From NCBI GenBank assembly GCA_030750465.1, contig JASMHZ010000015.1, positions 1 to 32,322 on the forward strand: a DNA stretch of 32,322 bases, read 5' to 3'. This DNA comes from Candidatus Peribacteraceae bacterium (lineage in GTDB: Bacteria; Patescibacteriota; Gracilibacteria; Peribacterales; Peribacteraceae). The translations under genes and the position numbers were made by a program. The notes below the pieces were generated by a model. That model did not search any database. It saw only the letters and a program-made list of their open reading frames with translations, and was not told the DNA's origin. Below, one piece after another: positions 14,742 to 23,083 of this stretch (position 1 is its first letter; every line of letters starts with the position of its first letter).

Positions 14742-16184
14742 ATGCCTGTAAACACAAACAATACACCAGATGATGCAAACAATGCAGATAACAGCCTGTC
14801 AGATTTGACGAGGAGGGAGTCTTTGGATTTCTATGACAATGCACTTGATAACATTGCTCAGTTAAGCCGGGATGCGCGCATCAGAATTGCGGAAACCTTG
14901 TCTACAATGCCGGCTTGGTATTCACCGACTCTAAAGACCTCGAGGCTTGGAATGGCCAGAGCAACTCCGGATTTCATTCTCAACAGAGATATTCAAAGAG
15001 TTCTGGATGACAATACAAACGGAGTTCGTGAGCAGTTGGCAGAAGTTCTGGCTACAGAGGGCGTAGGCTTCTCGTCTTTGTATTCAATGAAGCGAAGAGA
15101 AGGGGGCAGGCTGAGTAGATATAGCAATGTTGATGGCAACAGAGTGGACTGGTTGATACGAAACCCATACTCACCGGAAGGACAAATGCTTATGCATTTG
15201 TACGGCCAGCTCTGGGCAGGAAATCAAGACAGACTTCAAGATGCTTTTGATCGCGTTGATAGTTTTGAAGAAGCAAGAAAGTTGCAAGCAATGGAACGGC
15301 TTGCGAAATTATTTGATGTGATGAATGATGAGAAATATGAGAACCTGGGGAATCCGATGAATATAGGGCCTGCAATTGCAGGTTCAAAAATATCAGATGA
15401 AGCGGATAATTTAGCATCATTGGAATTGGAACTTGAAGGTATAGTTAATGCTTCTCCGTATGGTACACCGACAACACTAGCTGAAAAGAAATATGAAAAT
15501 ACTATTAAGGCCAATGAAGCACGTATGGAAGAACTAAATACACAGATTGCTGAATCGAGGAAGAAAGTTACGGATTTTGAGGGTACTCGTACGGAATTAC
15601 GTGGCCACATGAATGAACTTAATAGATTTACTAGCGATAATGAATTTAGGACTACTCTGTTTGGAGCTCCGGTTGGTGTAGGCATAAACTTTGCTCCAAA
15701 TGACGAAAGTGAATTTAAAAGGACTGATTTTAGAGCAAGAACTTTCTTTGGAAGAGATGTAACAGTAAATACTTTCATGAATCCGGGAGGCACCACACAC
15801 ACTCTTGGTGACTGGGTAACAAATAGCGCGTACCGAGGTGCAGTAAACAGACTCATCCGCCAAGAAAAACGTTCCGGCATCAGGGAGCTTGATCCAAAGG
15901 GAGTTCTGGATGAAATGGTTAGAATCCAAATTGAAAACGGTGCTATCGAGGAAGGACAGCGCGAACAGGTGATAACTCAGTTCCAGGGGTTGGCAACCTC
16001 CAGAAAAGAAGTCCCAAAAGATGCGCAAATTGGTAGGGAGACTTCTGTCACTCCAGTTGCACAACAGGAGAAGAAAGAAAGATTTGGATGGGTTAAAAAA
16101 GCAGCGGGCTCAACACTCAAAACCAGCGGAAGATTTCTTTCCGGCATGCTTGGTATGCGCGAGCCTAACTATGGTAAAACTTAA
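14742..16184 (+). CDS. Hypothetical protein, first gene of the orphan block
   Basis: A 480-residue unrecognised soluble protein starting MPVNTNNTPDD. The first ~25 residues are Asn/Asp-rich and disordered-looking. A mostly helical region runs to about 210, a coiled-coil-like stretch (LAEKKYENTIKANEARMEEL and what follows, about 245-305) comes next, then a Gly/Thr-rich part and a basic C-terminus (FGWVKKAAGSTLKTSGRFLS). No signal peptide or membrane helix. The next gene starts three bases after its TAA, so they are cotranscribed. The true start is set by the adjacent extended -10. Function unknown; tight linkage to a membrane protein suggests a shared complex. Confidence 0.75.
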   Translation: MPVNTNNTPDDANNADNSLSDLTRRESLDFYDNALDNIAQLSRDARIRIAETLSTMPAWYSPTLKTSRLGMARATPDFILNRDIQRVLDDNTNGVREQLAEVLATEGVGFSSLYSMKRREGGRLSRYSNVDGNRVDWLIRNPYSPEGQMLMHLYGQLWAGNQDRLQDAFDRVDSFEEARKLQAMERLAKLFDVMNDEKYENLGNPMNIGPAIAGSKISDEADNLASLELELEGIVNASPYGTPTTLAEKKYENTIKANEARMEELNTQIAESRKKVTDFEGTRTELRGHMNELNRFTSDNEFRTTLFGAPVGVGINFAPNDESEFKRTDFRARTFFGRDVTVNTFMNPGGTTHTLGDWVTNSAYRGAVNRLIRQEKRSGIRELDPKGVLDEMVRIQIENGAIEEGQREQVITQFQGLATSRKEVPKDAQIGRETSVTPVAQQEKKERFGWVKKAAGSTLKTSGRFLSGMLGMREPNYGKT

Positions 16185-16187
16185 AAA

Positions 16188-18041
16188 ATGAAAAACTTCA
16201 GAAAACTTTATCGGGATTACAAAAAAAGCTTCGCTGCTGAACGCAGACTGTGCCACGGTTTATTTGGATTTGGAGGCGATGATACTCCGGAAGTAAAAGA
16301 GCCGGAGGAAGGAGTGAAGATAGATATCAAGATGCAGAAAGAAGCGATTATTATGAATACAAATTCAGAATTCTTGCGCAATGCAATGAACGTAATGCAA
16401 GACAAGAATGGCAAAGAGATTCCAATCAAACAATATATCCAGCTTACCGATGATGCGGAGTGGCGACAGGCATTCAAGGAGTTCTATGATCCCGTAGAAT
16501 GGGCTAGATATCAGCGTGAAAAAATTATGAAAGCAGTTGGGGTGGTAAGACCTATGTTTATGCCAATTACAGCTTTACCCGGAGTACCTACAGAACAGAT
16601 GTTTGTCAAAGATCATGCAGTGCATGCTCTTTGGAGCAAGCTTTCACGGAAAGATAAACATAAGCTATTCAAGGTGTACATGAAAGAGTATTTTCCCGAA
16701 GTAGATTTGAATGCAAGGTTTGATGCTATTGAAACAAGAGGATTTACTGATCCTAATGCCAAGGCTGAGTACAAGCAGATGGTTGAGCTTAGAAAACAGC
16801 AAATGGAGGGTGACAATACAAATCCTGAGGTCAGAGAAAGCCTTGTTAACATGTATAAGCCCAGTGGAGATTTAACAAAAAATGCATACGATGATTATTT
16901 TCTTATGACAGATCAAGAGCCCGGGCTTAGAAATGAGGCAAGGATTCTGAATCCTTCAACTGCAACAGTGGGAGATCTGATTGCTCAATTGCCGAATTCA
17001 AGTCTTAAAGGTGCTTTGGAGTTGGGTATAATCAACAATGAAGATGCTAGAAAGCTTGTAGCAAAAAACCAAGCGCGCGAATTGGATAAGGCTCAAACTA
17101 AATTGGCAATGCGAAAGGAATTGGTTGGACTAAAGAAAAGAATTGAATCTAAGATGGGATCTTCGGATGCCATGGAAAGCCCCGAGCGTTACTCTGATGT
17201 TGTGTGGAGTGAATTTAATAAGCTTGGAGCGGGACAAAAGTTTTTGCTTGGTGCTGCATCTATAGCTATTGCTGTAATGTTCCTTAAGAAGTTATTTGAT
17301 AAAGACGCCAGTCGAGCTTACAAGCTTGGAGCTTTAACGACTTTGGCTTTGGGTGGTTACTTCATTGGGGGAGATAAAATTGTTCATGGAATTGGAGACA
17401 GAATGGCATTGAGAGGTAAAAAAGGAAAAAGTGCTAGCGAGAGTATGGCGGAAGATGGATCTACGAAAGCTGCGATGGAATTCTTGGATTCAGCAGACAA
17501 ATTTGCAGAGACCCATGGTGAAAGTATGGAAAGACAGAAGTTCAATGGAAGAGCCATCTTGGGCCAGATGCCACTCAGCTTGATCGCTTCAAAATTTGTA
17601 CCAATAAACGGAGGCAGGACTGGCAAGCTTTCAGTAGGTGGAGATTTGGAGCGCGGATTAATAAACGAATTTATGAAATTTGATGGTATGACTGAAAAGA
17701 AAGCAAAGGGGATGATGGGAACTCTGAAAGGGGATGAGTGCGGTGATTTTATGGCTCACATTTTCTACGCATATGGAATCTATGCAAATGAAGGATTAGG
17801 CAGTTCTACGAAGAGAGATAATCAGGCAATTCATATGGAATTGGCTGGCATGCTGGGTGGAGTAGGGGTGGATGCGGATAATCCATTAAAAACAATCGCA
17901 AATTTCGATAATATTCCTGATGGCACAATTGCCAGGCATCGCTATATGGAAGTACAAACTCAAGGTCAGGCTGCTGCTATGAGGAGTAATATGAAGTTAT
18001 CGGATTTCTTGATAAGTATTACGCCAGAATTGCAGGTATAG
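16188..18041 (+). CDS. Hypothetical membrane protein with N-terminal AERRLC motif
   Basis: A 617-residue unrecognised protein. The N-terminus is basic (KLYRDYKKSF) and carries AERRLCHGLFGFGG (17-30), a motif shared with other orphans in this window. A large polar region follows, then two membrane helices near 350-367 and 376-394, separated by a charged loop. A C-terminal polar domain (about 430-617) includes AFMAHIFYAYGIYANEG-like aromatic helices and ends in ITPELQV. The topology suggests a hairpin in the membrane with both large domains on the same side. It starts three bases after the previous gene and has no Shine-Dalgarno sequence. No known family recognised. Confidence 0.75.
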   Translation: MKNFRKLYRDYKKSFAAERRLCHGLFGFGGDDTPEVKEPEEGVKIDIKMQKEAIIMNTNSEFLRNAMNVMQDKNGKEIPIKQYIQLTDDAEWRQAFKEFYDPVEWARYQREKIMKAVGVVRPMFMPITALPGVPTEQMFVKDHAVHALWSKLSRKDKHKLFKVYMKEYFPEVDLNARFDAIETRGFTDPNAKAEYKQMVELRKQQMEGDNTNPEVRESLVNMYKPSGDLTKNAYDDYFLMTDQEPGLRNEARILNPSTATVGDLIAQLPNSSLKGALELGIINNEDARKLVAKNQARELDKAQTKLAMRKELVGLKKRIESKMGSSDAMESPERYSDVVWSEFNKLGAGQKFLLGAASIAIAVMFLKKLFDKDASRAYKLGALTTLALGGYFIGGDKIVHGIGDRMALRGKKGKSASESMAEDGSTKAAMEFLDSADKFAETHGESMERQKFNGRAILGQMPLSLIASKFVPINGGRTGKLSVGGDLERGLINEFMKFDGMTEKKAKGMMGTLKGDECGDFMAHIFYAYGIYANEGLGSSTKRDNQAIHMELAGMLGGVGVDADNPLKTIANFDNIPDGTIARHRYMEVQTQGQAAAMRSNMKLSDFLISITPELQV

Positions 18042-18067
18042 GGCTTATTAGGTTAGAATTTGGTATC

Positions 18068-18096
18068 TTGTTTATATAGCAAGATTATTGTATAAT
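18068..18096 (+). promoter_or_regulatory. Sigma-70-type promoter inside the orphan block
   Basis: TTGTTT (18068-18073) and TATAAT (18091-18096) are 17 bp apart. The -10 ends 11 bases before ATG 18108, so the leader is only a few bases. It makes the last two genes of the block a separate unit. Confidence 0.65.
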
Positions 18097-18107
18097 AGTA
18101 ATAATAA

Positions 18108-18413
18108 ATGCAAACAGATAACACCACCCCACCAACCGTCGAAGTAGATTTCAAATATATCTACGATTTGCTGATGACGGATATTGAGCCTGATCTTGTT
18201 ACGGGGAACATGCCGTATTTGGATGCAGCTTATGAGGGTGAGACGGAAGATGAAAAAGAAGTCAGATTAGAAAGATATCGCATGGCTTTCGAAGTATTTA
18301 CCGAAAGGTATGAACAGCTAATGGATCTTTGGCACAAAGAACTTGCCAAAGGAAAATCAAATATTGATCTGGAAGTTTTGAAAAAGGAGCTACCGCAGAA
18401 CAGTGATGAATAA
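18108..18413 (+). CDS. Hypothetical small acidic protein
   Basis: A 101-residue acidic, helical, soluble protein (MQTDNTTPPTVEVDFKYIYD at the start; a charged helix EDEKEVRLERYRMAFEVF in the middle). No recognised family. Its TAA stop overlaps the next gene's ATG (18406) by eight bases, so the two are probably translationally coupled and their products may interact. It has a clear promoter directly upstream. Confidence 0.65.
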   Translation: MQTDNTTPPTVEVDFKYIYDLLMTDIEPDLVTGNMPYLDAAYEGETEDEKEVRLERYRMAFEVFTERYEQLMDLWHKELAKGKSNIDLEVLKKELPQNSDE

Positions 18414-20640
18414 TAGAAAATTCAAAAACTCGGCTGAAAGAAGACTGATCTACAAAATGAGTCCGGGAGGTCCGGAGAAGCCTGAGTGGGAAGATTTGAA
18501 ATTCACGGAAAAAGAAAAAACAGAGAAATTCATCAGAGAGATTCTTAAGGACACTGAAGGGAGATCGATCAGAAATGCTTGGGAAAAAATCAAAGCTGAT
18601 AGTGAGGTTAGAAAAGAAGAGGTAGAGGAATTTGCGAATGCGATAATTGCAGAGGCTGCGAGTGGAGGAAAAGTAACGAGTGCGTCTGCTTTCGAGGCAA
18701 TCCGAAGACATCTTCCTACAGACCCTAAGCATGTAAAAGATCTAGCTGTTGCTACGGGGCTTACCAGTGTTGATGCTCTTGTTCAAATGGAACTTGTGAG
18801 GCAAAGGGGTCAGCAACAGAGGCCACACACTCCGGCCTCAAAGGATTACTGGGGAGGCGAATGGAAGTGGGATAAGCCTAAAGAATCTACAGTGCCCAAA
18901 AAAAAGCCAGGTCCAACTAATTATGAGAAGTACAAGGATCACCCGCTTGTAAAACAAATTAAAAATATTGATCTTGAGCTAAGGCATGTCGATATGTACG
19001 GAAGAAGACAGAGAGGAAATTCAGCGTTTGCTCGCAGACGAATGTATTCAAACAATATGAAAAGAGAAAGCTTAAGAAAACAGAGGGTATATCTTGTCAG
19101 ACAGTTCCATGAGGAAACGGGCGTGATGTATGGTGAAATTAATTTAAAAAGACATCAATATGAAATAAGAAAACGTCAGGGAAAGGTTGGATCCAGCGCT
19201 ACACGCAAAGGTCCTGTCCGCGATGCAAGAGGCAGAACTGCTCAGGAAGTAAGAGCGATGCTTATTGCACAAAGAGCAAGCAGTTCTCGTTCCTCAGGCA
19301 CAAGCAGATTTGGTTTCAGAAGCAGGGAGTCTTCTGCTTGGGATGGAAGCAGGGGATTGGATGCCGCGGAGGTTGTAGCTTACGGTGGAGATGCAACAGG
19401 CTTGAATGCAGCGCGTACCCAGAGGCGAGAGGCATTTGAACGCAAAAGAGCAGTTGATTATTTAACAGGTTCAAAGTCAGACTGGAAATACGGAGGACCT
19501 ACCAAGCCCATGTCTACATACATTGATAGAACCGGTGGATCGAAAAGATATCAGGGCGGAAGTTGGCTGGATAAATACAAAGCAAGTTCAGAAAGAGCGC
19601 GAAATGTATCAGGGCAGATTCGCAGTGAAGAGTTGTCGGATAAGCTAAGTTCAGGTTATTACGATCAGTTCAGAGGAGTGCCTGCTTACAGCGGTTTCAT
19701 GGGGAACCTGAATATGTTTTCGCGTCATTGGAGTACAAACAAAGATAGAATCCCAGGAGACTTGATGAGGCTGAGGGCTATGGAGGGTGAGCTACAGAAA
19801 CAGCTTACTAACCAGAGACAACATCAAGAACATATGACTATGGTGCGAGATATTGGTCTAGAAAGGAAGACGGGTATTTATCATCAAATACATATACCTG
19901 AATCGACAGTCGGTCTTGGATTTACACCAAGTCATACAATTACTGTTACTTGCGAGGAGCAAAACGGAAAAGTGACGAGGTTTTCTTACAAACCTTACAA
20001 TGCTATTGGTGGCAGGACTGCTTACGGGAGCGATAATGCAGCAGAAGAGCGCATGGCAGACTATGGAATCGTTTTTGATCGTGTTTACTACAATACCAAG
20101 ACCATAAATGGCGGAGCTAGAAGAGCTATTAAAGGAGTTAATGTCTACTTCTTAAGAGAGGGTAAATATACGGTTCAAGCTCCGGGGGGATACAATCAGC
20201 AGTTTGTGGTACAGAGACATGATGAACATCCGGGTGACACAAAGGTTAGTCATCTTTCCGAATACAAAGAAAGCAAGATAATTAAAAAGCAAACAGTAGA
20301 TCTAAAAAAACTATTTGGAAAACCTGGAATAAACCTTGCACACATAAAACCCAGGGAACTTACGATTGTTGTTGGAGACAGAGACTTAGGTCAAGCTCAA
20401 AATGAGCCATATAGAATCCATGTAGATATTATCGGTAAGCTAAATAAGAATAATGGACGTCCGTACAGATTTCCTCATGGTGTATGGGTAAGAAGGATTA
20501 ATGCCATGAAGTATGAAGTTTCATTTGAAGGAAGAGGCATAGATGGTAATTTCACAATTCTTCCTATTGATGATCATGGAATTATGGGAACGCCTTTGAA
20601 AGTTAATACGGGTAGAGGAGCACAGAGAAAAATAACTTAA
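18406..20640 (+). CDS. Large basic hypothetical protein with N-terminal AERRL motif
   Basis: A 744-residue unrecognised protein. The start ATG 18406 follows an in-frame GTG at 18403; ATG is preferred. The N-terminus carries SAERRLIYK (9-17), like the 617-residue neighbour. Then come an acidic helical part (to about 130), a very basic Arg/Ser/Gly-rich middle (about 170-400) with many RR/RK and SS pairs, and a C-terminal part (about 480-744) rich in beta-strand-like patterns such as TVGLGFTPSHTITVTCEE, IHVDIIGKLNKNNGRPYRF and YEVSFEGRGIDGNFTILPI. No signal peptide or clear membrane helix. The basic centre could bind nucleic acid or anionic polymer; this is speculation. Confidence 0.75.
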   Translation: MNNRKFKNSAERRLIYKMSPGGPEKPEWEDLKFTEKEKTEKFIREILKDTEGRSIRNAWEKIKADSEVRKEEVEEFANAIIAEAASGGKVTSASAFEAIRRHLPTDPKHVKDLAVATGLTSVDALVQMELVRQRGQQQRPHTPASKDYWGGEWKWDKPKESTVPKKKPGPTNYEKYKDHPLVKQIKNIDLELRHVDMYGRRQRGNSAFARRRMYSNNMKRESLRKQRVYLVRQFHEETGVMYGEINLKRHQYEIRKRQGKVGSSATRKGPVRDARGRTAQEVRAMLIAQRASSSRSSGTSRFGFRSRESSAWDGSRGLDAAEVVAYGGDATGLNAARTQRREAFERKRAVDYLTGSKSDWKYGGPTKPMSTYIDRTGGSKRYQGGSWLDKYKASSERARNVSGQIRSEELSDKLSSGYYDQFRGVPAYSGFMGNLNMFSRHWSTNKDRIPGDLMRLRAMEGELQKQLTNQRQHQEHMTMVRDIGLERKTGIYHQIHIPESTVGLGFTPSHTITVTCEEQNGKVTRFSYKPYNAIGGRTAYGSDNAAEERMADYGIVFDRVYYNTKTINGGARRAIKGVNVYFLREGKYTVQAPGGYNQQFVVQRHDEHPGDTKVSHLSEYKESKIIKKQTVDLKKLFGKPGINLAHIKPRELTIVVGDRDLGQAQNEPYRIHVDIIGKLNKNNGRPYRFPHGVWVRRINAMKYEVSFEGRGIDGNFTILPIDDHGIMGTPLKVNTGRGAQRKIT

Positions 20641-20656
20641 AAGTAGTTCCTTCTTC

Positions 20657-20672
20657 GTTCGCCTAGGCGAAC
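20657..20672. repeat. REP-like palindrome after the orphan block
   Basis: GTTCGCCTAGGCGAAC is a perfect 16-bp palindrome followed by TACGGAGGGCAAGC. The next bases (20687-20706) carry the repeated word GTGATCAGTAATCAGTAAT and a run of seven T. Together they could end transcription of the 744-residue gene. Confidence 0.75.
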
Positions 20673-20718
20673 TACGGAGGGCAAGCAGTGATCAGTAATC
20701 AGTAATTTTTTTGTATAT

Positions 20719-20754
20719 TAAGAAAAGGACCCGACCACTGAGGGCTAGGTCCTT
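20719..20754 (-). terminator. Intrinsic terminator of the collagen-like gene
   Basis: On the minus strand AAGGACC (20754-20748) pairs with GGTCCTT (20731-20725), and TTTTCTT follows. It lies about 60 bases past the collagen-like stop codon, in the right orientation, and is the best-formed intrinsic terminator in the window. Confidence 0.75.
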
Positions 20755-20812
20755 GAGAGAAGCGTGGTTTATCCATTGTGCAGAATCCATTCCGCATCCG
20801 AACTACTCCAAC

Positions 20813-21532
20813 TCAGTCGCCTGAGAAGAAGTACCTCGCGTTGCCGTCGTGGGCTCGCGCCCACGCCTTCCACTCGCGTGAAGGGCCGGACTCGATCACG
20901 ACCACGTTAGGGTCGCTATCGGGAACCACGATGACGGGGGGAGTGATGACTCCGCCACTAGTGACGGCTCCGCCGTCACAGACCGCGGCACCGATCCCAA
21001 TGAGACCAGCGCCGGCGACCAACGTGCCGACGACCAACGCGGCCAGTACCAGAGCGCATAGGACCCACAGAGGGGTCATGCTGTTGCTGGAACCGCCACT
21101 GCCACCGGACGAGCCGGTGTCACCCGTGTCACCCTTGTCGCCCTTCGGACCCTTCGGTCCGGGGCCACCCTTCAGACCTTTCAGTCCGGGTTTACCGGGC
21201 TTACCGGGTTTGCCATCCTTCGGCCCTTTCGATCCTGAAATCAGCTTGACTTTGGGCTTCTTCGGATCGTCGGGCTTCTTGAGCGGCGCAGGCTTCTTGG
21301 GTGGCGCGGGCGGCTTGGGAGCGAGTCCCAAGTCGAGCGGGCTGGGCCCCTTCTTAACGAAGGGACACGGCTTGCCTGTTGGATACTTGTCGACGAGCTT
21401 GTAGGCCGCGTCGAGAAAAGCATCCCTGCTGTCCTTTTTAGGGGCCAGCTTGCAGGCCACCGCCGTTGCGATACTCAGATCTTTTTCCATCTTTCTGATG
21501 GCTGCCAGAAGTTTCGTTCGATTCATCGTCAT
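20813..21532 (-). CDS. Collagen-like single-TM protein, G+C-rich, likely acquired
   Basis: A 239-residue protein. A small helical N-terminal domain (about 1-60, two Cys) is followed by a Pro/Lys linker (60-98), a collagen-type Gly-x-y region (about 100-141, e.g. GKPGKPGKPGLKGLKG), a Gly/Ser spacer, one membrane helix (about 153-176) and a polar C-terminus of about 60 residues. Gly-x-y repeats form triple helices in bacterial and phage surface fibres. The gene is strongly G+C-rich (39 of 60 bases at 20941-21000) unlike its neighbours. It has the only good Shine-Dalgarno in the window (AGGAG, 21545-21541, eight bases before ATG), a consensus promoter and a clean terminator, so transfer from a phage or other bacterium is likely. 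An assembly chimera is a lesser possibility. Confidence 0.82.
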   Translation of the reverse strand: MTMNRTKLLAAIRKMEKDLSIATAVACKLAPKKDSRDAFLDAAYKLVDKYPTGKPCPFVKKGPSPLDLGLAPKPPAPPKKPAPLKKPDDPKKPKVKLISGSKGPKDGKPGKPGKPGLKGLKGGPGPKGPKGDKGDTGDTGSSGGSGGSSNSMTPLWVLCALVLAALVVGTLVAGAGLIGIGAAVCDGGAVTSGGVITPPVIVVPDSDPNVVVIESGPSREWKAWARAHDGNARYFFSGD

Positions 21533-21540
21533 AACTCGAT

Positions 21541-21720
21541 CTCCTAAATGCGACGGTTTTAACCGTCAGGTTCAACGTACGTAATGGTTTAGCTTTAACG
21601 CTTCCCCACCTTTCTATCTTACAATTTCTATCCGCCTGGCTACGAGCCAGAGGATTCAAAAATGGGGAAGATAGATTTGTGGGGAATGAAACACGGTGGT
21701 TTCAAAGATCAACTCAGCAC
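21541..21720 (-). ncRNA. Structured leader of the collagen-like gene
   Basis: Between the promoter and the start codon the minus-strand leader can fold into three elements. An interrupted 19-bp stem pairs 21602-21620 with 21668-21686 (16 of 19 pairs). Inside its loop is a CTGGCT/AGCCAG hairpin (21636-21650). Just before the AGGAG ribosome site is a GACGGTT/AACCGTC hairpin (21552-21567). The last one could hide or expose the ribosome site. No known riboswitch class was recognised. Confidence 0.5.
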
Positions 21721-21725
21721 TTATT

Positions 21726-21753
21726 AGTGTATAATATTATGAGAAAATGTCAA
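21726..21753 (-). promoter_or_regulatory. Promoter of the collagen-like gene
   Basis: On the minus strand a perfect TTGACA (21753-21748) is followed after 16 bp by TACACT (21731-21726). Transcription would start near 21718, about 185 bases before the start codon. Confidence 0.5.
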
Positions 21754-21819
21754 TAGGTAAAAGGACATCAATTCTACGCCTCTCGTACCCTATCTGCCAG
21801 CATTTTGAGGATTTTGGCT

Positions 21820-21851
21820 TATAATAGGGTTAGGGTGAGGGTTAGGGTTAG
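21820..21851 (+). promoter_or_regulatory. TATAAT followed by telomere-like G-tract repeat
   Basis: TATAAT (21820-21825) is followed at once by four GGG tracts with three-base spacers (21827-21829, 21833-21835, 21839-21841, 21845-21847), a GGGTTA/GGGTGA hexamer array that fits a four-tract quadruplex pattern on the carA coding strand. No -35 is clear. The carA ATG is about 160 bases downstream. Confidence 0.5.
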
Positions 21852-21855
21852 AAAA

Positions 21856-21960
21856 TGGCTTAAATAAGCCACAAACAGCAATTGGCAGTTGGCTCTTGGC
21901 AGTTGGCCTAATGTTTTTAATAGATAGTAGCCAATAGCTAATTGCCAATTGCCAATGGCC
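21856..21960. repeat. carA leader hairpins built from TTGGC words
   Basis: TGGCTT/AAGCCA (21856-21871) is a 6-bp stem with a four-base loop. Further on, CAATTGGCAGTTGGC-type words (about 21879-21908) face GCCAATAGCTAATTGCCAAT-type complements (about 21930-21960), forming a longer imperfect hairpin. The gap 21533-21988 otherwise holds only the collagen-like leader and promoter and the G-tract repeat. Confidence 0.6.
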
Positions 21961-21988
21961 TTTAAAATCACTATCCTCTCCCAGACTC

Positions 21989-23083
21989 ATGACTAAACTT
22001 ACTCTTTCAGACGGTACTTCCTACGAAGGCCAGTCGTTTGGTTCTACATGCGATATGGATGGAGAGGTCGTCTTTAATACAGGAATGGCGGGTTATGTAG
22101 AAAGCCTTACCGACCCGAGTTATAGGGGGCAAATTCTGGTATTTACGTATCCTTTAATAGGGAATTATGGGGTGCCAAGTGCAGAGATGAATGAGTATGG
22201 ATTTAGCAAAAATTTCGAAAGTGAATCCATTCACGTAAGAGGTGTAATTGTCGCACAGCAAAGTCCGGACTTTAGCCACTTCAATGCAGTCAGTTCTATT
22301 CACAACTGGTTGGAGCATCATAATATTCCGGGCGTTACGGGGGTGGATACAAGGGCATTAACCAAGAAGCTGCGGGAGCATGGGGTGATGTTGGGTAAGA
22401 TTGTTCAGGGTGAGGGTGAGGGTGAGGGTGAGGGAAAGATTGAGGATCCCAATTTGAGCAATCTTGTAGCTGAAGTTAGTTGTAAAGAAGTAAAAACATA
22501 TGAACCTTCTGAAGTTAAAAAGACAATTGCTGTGTATGACTGTGGAATAAAAAATAACATCATCAGATCCTTTCTTAAGAGGGGAGTTAAGGTGCATCGC
22601 TTACCTTGGGATTTCGACTTAGACGGATCAGACCTAGAGTACGATGCAGTGTTTATTTCCAACGGTCCCGGAGATCCAAAAATGTGTAAAGAGACAATCG
22701 AGCAAGTTGGTAAAGCTATAGAGAAGGGGACTCCGACATTCGGAATTTGTTTGGGTACGCAGATACTTGCCCTCGCTGTTGGCGGAGATACTTTCAAGCT
22801 TAAGTACGGACATAGAGGAGTTAATCAGCCATGTATTGAGCACGACGACTCAGGAAATAAAACTGACAAATGTATTATCACTTCCCAGAACCATGGCTTC
22901 GCAGTCGATGAAAAGAGTTTGCCAAAAGATTGGAGGGTTTGGTTTACGAATGCAAACGATGGAACAATAGAAGGAATAAAACACGAGTCGGGGAAATTCT
23001 TGGCAGTACAGTTCCATCCGGAAGCAACACCAGGGCCGGAGGACGCTAATTATCTGTTTGATGAGTTTATTAGCTCAATTTAA
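21989..23083 (+). CDS. carA: Carbamoyl-phosphate synthase small (glutaminase) subunit
   Basis: 364 residues, within the CarA range. The N-terminal domain has DGTSYEGQSFG, EVVFNTGMAGYVESLTDPSY and GVTGVDTRALTKKLRE. The glutamine amidotransferase domain has the nucleophile Cys254 in FGICLGTQ and His343/Glu345 in QFHPEATPGP. It releases ammonia from glutamine for CarB in pyrimidine and arginine synthesis. carB is not adjacent. Odd feature: residues 141-149 are a Gly-Glu repeat encoded by a GGGTGA array (22408-22434) between the two domains, similar to the G-tract array in the leader. The stop shares TTAA with the stop of the convergent gene. Confidence 0.95.
   Translation: MTKLTLSDGTSYEGQSFGSTCDMDGEVVFNTGMAGYVESLTDPSYRGQILVFTYPLIGNYGVPSAEMNEYGFSKNFESESIHVRGVIVAQQSPDFSHFNAVSSIHNWLEHHNIPGVTGVDTRALTKKLREHGVMLGKIVQGEGEGEGEGKIEDPNLSNLVAEVSCKEVKTYEPSEVKKTIAVYDCGIKNNIIRSFLKRGVKVHRLPWDFDLDGSDLEYDAVFISNGPGDPKMCKETIEQVGKAIEKGTPTFGICLGTQILALAVGGDTFKLKYGHRGVNQPCIEHDDSGNKTDKCIITSQNHGFAVDEKSLPKDWRVWFTNANDGTIEGIKHESGKFLAVQFHPEATPGPEDANYLFDEFISSI
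22408..22434 (+). repeat. GGGTGA array inside carA
   Basis: Four GGGTGA hexamers plus GGG, read in frame as alternating Gly-Glu in the interdomain linker of CarA. It gives five GGG tracts with three-base loops. Confidence 0.9.

Noticed and set aside
20778-21404. 208-residue Pro-rich plus-strand frame
   Set aside because: It is the mirror of the collagen-like Gly codons; the opposite strand has Shine-Dalgarno, promoter and terminator.
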